This document shows positions 57,791-64,000 of a stretch of 64,000 nt of DNA, piece after piece. Position 1 is the first letter of the stretch, and every line of letters starts with the position of its first letter. Below the pieces are notes generated by a model that saw only the letters and a list, made by a program, of their open reading frames with translations, did no database searches and was not told where the DNA came from. The position numbers and the translations under genes were made by a program. The DNA lies in contig NC_089446.1 in assembly GCF_026210795.1 (NCBI RefSeq), positions 682,001 through 746,000 on the forward strand, read 5' to 3'. Source of the DNA: Rhizophagus irregularis (lineage: Eukaryota > Glomeromycota > Glomeromycetes > Glomerales > Glomeraceae).

Positions 57791-60069
57791 CTAAATAGCT
57801 ATGATAAAAATATTGTCAAATTTTGTAATTTGTCAATAAAATTTAACATTTAAAAATAAATTCTTACTGTCAGGAAGCTCCAATTCATCTTGTTCTTCTG
57901 AATGAAGATTTGGATTGTTATGTGCTTCATCTTCATCTACCAAATATATAATGTATTAAAATTAAAAAATCAATGAAAAAACATTATAAAGTATTATAAA
58001 AATATGAGTTTTTTCGCACCATTATCTTTAATATGACGATTCATTGTTTGCTGTTGCATTGCTTCAATCTTATAATTATTTTGAATATCTAAATAAATTA
58101 AATCATTTATTAATAAAATTATAATATAATTAATATACTATAAATTATTTTACTACTTGCCATTTTTTGAGCTTCTTTTAAATATATTGGATAACTTTTT
58201 GCTGCTAACTAAATAATCTTAAATATAAGTTATTCATTCATTTCAAAATAAAGATATATTATATAATTACCATTAAATATGCTACTTATTTTTGAAATAC
58301 TATTTTTCTTACTACTTAATTTGTTAAATTCATCAACTAAAAAAGCAAAATAAGTCAATAAATAACGCTTAATTATATAATATTTAACATAAATATAATT
58401 GCCCTTACTATTATTAGGAATATGAAAATCATATGAGTTATTACTATGAAATGCTATAAAAAAATTAACCGTGTTATCATTAATTTTATAAATTAAAAAT
58501 TATATAAGAATTTGTTTAATTTATACCTTCTTGTTCTTCTATTATTGTTTAAATTAAAAAAAAAATAAACATTATTAATTAAATATATTAATATACTCTT
58601 TAAACAATTAACAAAAAGCAATAAATACCTTCTGTTGCATTTCTTGGTTCAGGAAGATTATCAAATTGATGAAGTTTACTTGTAAATATTTTGCTACTGT
58701 TCGTATAATTTTCCATTTCAAAATTATTATTTTCTTCTGGTTGAATTAATGATTCATTTGATTTACTTTGATAAAATAAATTAATTTCTCTCATTTTATT
58801 ATCAAGTGTATCAATATCAAATCTTTTTGATGGATCAGCATCCCAACATTGTTTCATTAAATTTTTATATTCTAAAGGAGTTCCTGGTACAATTTTTGGT
58901 CTTATACCATTAACAATATTCATAGCAAGATCATAATCATGTTCACAATCAATAAAAGGTGGTTGTCCAGATGAAATTTCCCACATAAGCATTGCAATAC
59001 TATAAATATCAGATTTGAAAGTCTGTTCTCTTCCAATAATAACCTCAGGTGCAATATAAGGTAGATTTCCATATATACTTTTTAATGGTTTATCTGCAGG
59101 TCCACAAAATCCAAGGTCACTAATACGGAATGTATTACCAAGATTATATAATATATTTCCAGAATGCAAATCTCTATGAATTGCATTTTCATAATGAATT
59201 CTTTGAAGTGCAAGTGTTATATCAGTAATAATTTGAATTCTTCCTTTCCGTGTAAGTTGATTATGATATTGTTGTAAATATTTTCTTAAATCTATATCCA
59301 TCTCATTCATTACAAGCATATAATTTCATTTTGATGGATTTTGTGTTAATCCAAAACATTGGACAATATCACTCCATTTATTGCTTATATTTAAATGTGA
59401 TTTAGCCTATAAAATAAACCATTAAAAATTTTAAACAAAATATTTATTTGTTAACTTTTTAATATTTTGATTACAAACCTCTTCAATCCAATTTTGATTT
59501 GCATTTTCAACATTTTCTAATTTTTTAAGAACTACATAACAATCTCCATATCTTTTTAATTGTTGCTCTTCAAAATCCCATTCAATAAAATGCCCATTAA
59601 TCCAGCCTGCCGTATAAATTTCTGAAAATCCACCTTTTGTTAGATATTAAATATTTTGTAGATTATTATATGGAATCCATTCTGGTATTAGTCCTGGGTC
59701 AATTGTCTTCATTTGACATTCTTGTATTAAATTATCAATAATAACATTTCCAGATGTCCAATTTGAAAATTTTGCTTTTAAATAATTTCGAACACAATAT
59801 TCACAAAATGTTATGGCTAAACATTCTTGGTTACAATTTTCACAAATTCTTTTTGTTCCTTCATTAAAAAGAAGTTTGGCAAGATCATAAGTTTTAGTTA
59901 ATATTCTTATTGCTTCAGATTTTTCATTTTCCGTAAGTGATTCATCATCAAGAATTGTTTGTTTTTTAAATTCATGTCTTTTGTGTATATCATTATGAAT
60001 ATTGTAATCTGTTAATGCATATGATCTATTAAGTGCATTATTAATTAATTTATTTTTAGTATATGACAT
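57791..60069 (-). pseudogene. TKL-like protein kinase, inverted paralogue with two nonsense codons
   Basis: Same architecture as 6646-8934 on the opposite strand. Exon 1 (59479-60069) is 591 nt, exactly as in the intact gene; exon 2 is 58629-59406; a 12-nt micro-exon is at 58527-58538; further short phase-1 exons follow down to the last one at 57791-57798. The Cys cluster (CENCNQECLAITFCEYC), HRDLHSGN, DLGFCGPAD and YIAPE are all present. Two codons are stops: TAA at 59647-59649 replaces Lys just before the glycine loop (NI*YLTKGGF), and a TGA near 59330 replaces Gly before NYMLVM. Both are single-base changes relative to the intact paralogue. The tail exons remain open, so inactivation looks recent, or the stops are errors. 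Confidence 0.82.
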
Positions 60070-61413
60070 AATGAAATATTTTATAAGGCTTTAAATCCTT
60101 TTATCAAATATGTTTATTAATTTTTTAAATAAAAAAAAAAAGAAAAGGTTGAAACCGGCGTTTTAACTTCGAAGTTATACAAATTAAAATAGTAATGTGT
60201 AACCAAAATGAATGTTACATAAAGCAACTTGTACTACCTACATTTGTGATATGCATGCAAATCAACGTTACATACAAAAGAAAGAAGAAAAGAAGTCGTC
60301 ATTATATAAATTACTAATTTGATATGTTAAAATCTTTTTTTTTTAATTTCTCTCTTTAATAAAAATCATCAAGAAACTATCCTAATGCCACACTTCTCAA
60401 TTACGTAGACGTAGAAGACTAATAATTAAGCACTGCATACGCCACATACTAATATAGTAATCCCGGTGGTTTTGTTTTATAATTTTTAGAAGCTATAAGT
60501 ATTACCATCCTTCCAGAAAAAGTCCCGTAGCTAGTACAAATAAAAATCTTTAACTTGATAATAAAAAATTTTTTTTTGGAATATTAAATTATTTTAATTA
60601 TTTTTCCGTTCTTATCATCCTTGATCTAATGATCTGCAAGGTGAAGTGCACAACATCTGCTACTTCTGTTCCACTATCTATTTAATCACTTTCTCATTTA
60701 TGGTCACCATGTGACTATCATCTTTACTTCGCCACCCGCAGCAGGTTGAAAATTTTTCTTCATCAAAAACTTTAAGGTCATATAACATCTTATTTACTTC
60801 ATAAAAGTTAAATAAAAACACTCTTTTTATCAAAAAAAAAAGGCTTGGACTTTCTTTATCGTTTTTCTAAAATATTTCAACTTTTGTTAAAACGTCTCTG
60901 GTCGTTTGGTCAATATTTCTCTATTTTCCAAAAATAAAAAAATACATAACCTATAATAAAAAAATAACAAAAGTTGGTTTAATAAAGAGAAACTCAAAAA
61001 TTAATAAAATTTGTACCACTTCAGTCTCTTCATGATATAACTTGTTATCATTTTTTGAACATAAAATTTTAGTTAAGTCTCGATCGAAAAGAAGAGTTTT
61101 TTTTGTAGTTTGAAATATTTATTACTCTTGTAATAACTATTAATGAAAAATAAGTTTGCTAACAGTATAACGTCATAAGAAATTGGTATTCAGAGTCCAA
61201 ACTAATCAGATTTTAAAATATCAAAATATAAAAAAAATATTAACAAATGTCAGTTTCATAGTACATATGTAATAAACGATTTTTTCTTTATTTTACTTAG
61301 TATGATTGAAAAATTCAATTTACATTATTATTAAATATTGCGTATCCTTTTAAATACTCACAAAAATGTTAAATTTCTTAATTTAATTTTAACTAATAAT
61401 TCAGTACAGGCAG
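60070..61413. other. Gene-free spacer
   Basis: AT-rich upstream region of the kinase paralogue. No repeat or gene recognised. Confidence 0.5.
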
Positions 61414-62655
61414 CTATAATACCTGATTCAGTTTTAAAGGAGCTATCTTATCCACTAAATCAATATCATATTTTCTAAATAATAAAGTCATTAAACAAAT
61501 TAATTCAAACATTACCAACTTTCTTCCTGGACAAACTCTTAGTTCTCCGTCAAACGAAATAAATGAATTTTTCTTAACCTTCAATCATTCATTTATCAGG
61601 GTAAAATTTATTTGGTTCTTCTCAGTATTCTTCATTATTATTAATAGCATCAATATTAATTCTAATTATTGTTTCAGCTGACCATTGATAACCTCCTATT
61701 TCATCATGTTTTTTAAGAACATCTTAATTTACGACTGAGAAAATGCAAGACACTTCTTTTACAATCGCTTCATGATAAGTTAAATTATTAACATCATTTT
61801 CGGTAATTGAACGTGTTTTGTCAACTTGAAGATTCTATCGATTTCGTTCAACATTTTCTTTTTACCATCTGGATAATTTGCAAGATACAGTAATAGACAA
61901 TGAATGAAATAGTATTCGCAGTCTATTGAAGGATAAAAATAAAATTTAAAATAATATTCAAAACCAAAAATTTTGTCAAATATTTGATAAAAATACAGTA
62001 CGAAAAATATACTCACGGTATCATCGAAAATAATAACACGAGTTTCAAGATCAGTCATAGGTCTCATAACTTCTTTATCATCAATTTTATTATAATTTAT
62101 ACCCCGGTGGTGTATTTGCAGTAATCATCGATGTCAAAAGGTAATTTGATAAAAATTTATCTAATGGAGCATTTTATACATACATCCTTTTGATAATTGT
62201 ATCCATTTTTTGATTTATAAATTTGATGTTTTGAATAAAATCAGCTGATTTATTCTTAAAATATGAAAAATAATGTCTTTAAATGGAGATACGAATTGAA
62301 ACATTATTAGATAACCCAAAAATATTTACGAATTGCACGAACAAATTTTACAGTCTCATCAACTAATGCAGATTGACGTTCAATTTTTTCGTTCTCACTA
62401 GTAAGTCCGTTGGAGTATCCAGCTTAATGATGCGGATAATTATATCATTTGTAAATTGATTAAACCATGTAGAAATATCCACGAATTTCATTAAAGAGTT
62501 TATTTACCAAATGAGGAGTAATAACATTAACAAATTTTGGTGATAAAATAGCATGGCTTATGTAAAAAAATGACGATTATATCTCCATGATTTATAGTCT
62601 TGATTTAACAATATTCCCTTTCCCATTATCCCTAATTCATGAATCCTCTAAAATG
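61414..62655 (-). pseudogene. Cytochrome P450 relic
   Basis: Minus-strand pieces in several frames, in the correct order for a P450. N-terminal part: HELGIMGKGILLNQDYKSW and RYNRHFFT, the helix-C Trp/Arg region. Then comes a helix-I/J type stretch ending LYLANYPDGKKKMLNEIDR, and DVNNLTYHEAIVKEVSCIF around the K-helix (the ExxR motif is not recognisable). AETIIRINIDAINNNEEY and EEPNKFYPDK mark the region before the heme loop. The heme-binding loop is SFDGELRVCPGRKLVMFELI, with the Cys ligand kept. The stop is at 61414-61416. Several in-frame stops and frame changes make it non-functional. P450s are haem monooxygenases, often ER-anchored; the substrate cannot be told. Confidence 0.75.
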
Positions 62656-63039
62656 TTTATCAGAAAATTTCTTTATATATAGATTTTTTATGAGACTAAT
62701 AAAAGTTTTTTAAATATATTTTATTCGATTTAGAGCTATAAAGCGTGTATCTAAATGGAACTCAAATAAATCCTCATATTTTTATGATTAGATTCGAAAA
62801 ATTTTATGAGATTTTCACCATTATGCACACATCGTTTATTATCGTTCATTATCGTTTATATCGTTTATTAACCTTTCACTTTACATCATTATTTATTCGT
62901 ATACACTAGTGTCATATCACTTGTTATATAACGTCATCCTACCTATCATTTGTTAACCAATTCTTATATTTCTTTCTGTTACTACCTGACCAAACGTCAA
63001 AAACCGGTGATAACAGTACGTTTCTTAAAGCCAATTTCA
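62656..63039. other. Spacer
   Basis: AT-rich; short tandem of CGTTTATTATCGTTCATTATC type near 62830-62870. No gene. Confidence 0.5.
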
Positions 63040-64000
63040 AAATTTCACCCAAAGAAATCAGCCTACCATCGAAAGAACTTGGAGAAGCAATACCTACGAA
63101 AAATAAAAAAAAGAACCGTTAGTACGTTTCTTGAAGTTAATTTCAAAATTCCACCTCGAAAAAGATAATTTGCCGTTAAAAAAAGAACTCTTCTGGAGAA
63201 GCCGATGCCTACAAAAAAGTAAAAATTCCAAGTCCAGTTCAAAAGGCCGAGAAGAGACCTACAAAAAAAGAAAATCTAGTCCGAAGTTGAGACTTGCAAA
63301 AAAAAATTAAATCGTTTAAAAAAAGGAAAAAAAAAGAACTGTTAATGTTTGGAAAAATAAAAATATATATACATATTTTTTTTTACTTGCCGATATTCCC
63401 CGTCCTAATACCCAAAAAACTCGCCTAAAAAAATAAGAACAGTTAGTAATGATCGTTAAACAAAAAAAAATCAAAAAAAAAAATTTTTCTCCCTAAAGAC
63501 GAAAAATCATCACTTCACAACTTACCTTTCATAATCCAGGAATCCAGATCCGGGAAGGCGTCCCCTAAAGATAATAATCAAAAACGTTAATGACGTTCCA
63601 AAGACAAAAAAAAACCAAAAAATCCCTACCTCACAACTTACCTTTCATAATCCAAGCCGGAATCCAGGTCCAGGAAGGCGTCCCCTGAAGAAAAAGAGAA
63701 AAATGAACGTTAATAATGTACCCAATGACAAAAAAATGAAAATTTTCTCCTCTCAACTTACTTTCGTAGCCCAAGCCGAAATCCAGTTCCAGAAAGACGT
63801 CCCCTAAAAAAATGAAGCAAAATAAACATGACGTTCCCAAGATGAAAGAACAAAGAAATTTACACTTTCCATCTAAAACCAAAGCTGTCTAAACTGGCTA
63901 AGTCAAATTCCGAAGAGAGAAGACCGAAGTCAAAGACGCTCCTAAAAAAAAGAAGTGTTTTTTTTTTAAAAAAAAAACATACCGGATTATCTGATTAATC
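63040..64000 (-). CDS. Tandem micro-exon array, minus strand, continues beyond the window
   Basis: Three well-preserved minus-strand exons share one sequence: 63762-63803 (42 nt), 63642-63684 (43 nt), 63526-63564 (39 nt). Each starts AG|GGGACG and ends GAAA or GAAAG before GTAAGTTG; both introns between them are 77 nt. They encode variants of GDAFLDLDSGLDYE. The introns carry ATTAACG or ATTACTAACTG before the acceptor, in or near short inverted repeats (AACGT...ACGTT). An upstream exon at about 63866-63942 (SVFDFGLLSSEFDLASLDSF) belongs to the same gene, whose 5' end lies beyond 64000. Further decayed units with TTTTTTGTAG acceptors are at about 63213, 63260 and 63099. The repeated acidic, Leu/Asp-rich peptide is not a known domain. 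Confidence 0.5.

Overview
The base composition (very AT-rich, many A/T homopolymers), the short GT-AG introns and the gene families point to a fungus of the Glomeromycotina, most likely a Rhizophagus-type arbuscular mycorrhizal genome. The supporting families are TKL-like kinases with a Cys-rich N-terminus, BTB-TLDc proteins, HSPA12-like degenerate Hsp70s, F-box proteins and MULE transposases. This attribution rests on recognised families, not on a database search. The window is a repeat-rich accessory region. About two thirds is gene-free or made of relics.

Left part (1-6.6 kb): two arrays of tandem micro-exons, one partial on the minus strand (1-450) and one on the plus strand (1485-2564), then a multiply frameshifted MULE transposase (3240-5315, minus). 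Next come a 9-exon protein kinase (6646-8934), the first coiled-coil/Hsp70-like gene (10181-12795), a hAT-like element with a perfect 8-bp target duplication and a MULE-type MITE nested in it (13231-13895), and an F-box gene (16337-17977, minus).

Middle (18-43 kb): a TIR element, an unrecognised gene (19705-20667), a probably decayed Uma2/DUF820-like gene (21762-23131) and the second Hsp70-like gene (23815-26653). These are followed by several relics, a 534-aa coiled-coil protein (29968-31572, minus), a minus-strand locus with five successive 3-nt exon-like units (33885-34970), a pogo-like TIR element, and the third Hsp70-like gene (40309-42872).

Right part (43-64 kb): an unrecognised multi-exon gene (46205-47489) that runs into a third micro-exon array (47470-48230, minus). 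Two BTB-TLDc paralogues lie 5 kb apart; the left one is frameshifted and the right one intact, with a kinase relic between them. The inverted paralogue of the left kinase (57791-60069) carries two nonsense codons. A cytochrome P450 relic (61414-62655) and a fourth micro-exon array leaving the window (63040-64000) close the region.

Functionally this is not an operon-like system. It is a set of locally duplicated signalling and chaperone-like genes embedded in transposon debris. The most interesting structure is the repeated intron/micro-exon architecture: at four loci each short repeat unit is an exon flanked by consensus splice sites, with the branch-point motif (TACTAAC-like) inside a hairpin loop. 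At the 1485-2564 locus the 5' splice site also sits in a hairpin loop. The organisation recalls the intron-interrupted tandem repeats reported for SP7-like secreted effectors of Rhizophagus, but that link is inference.
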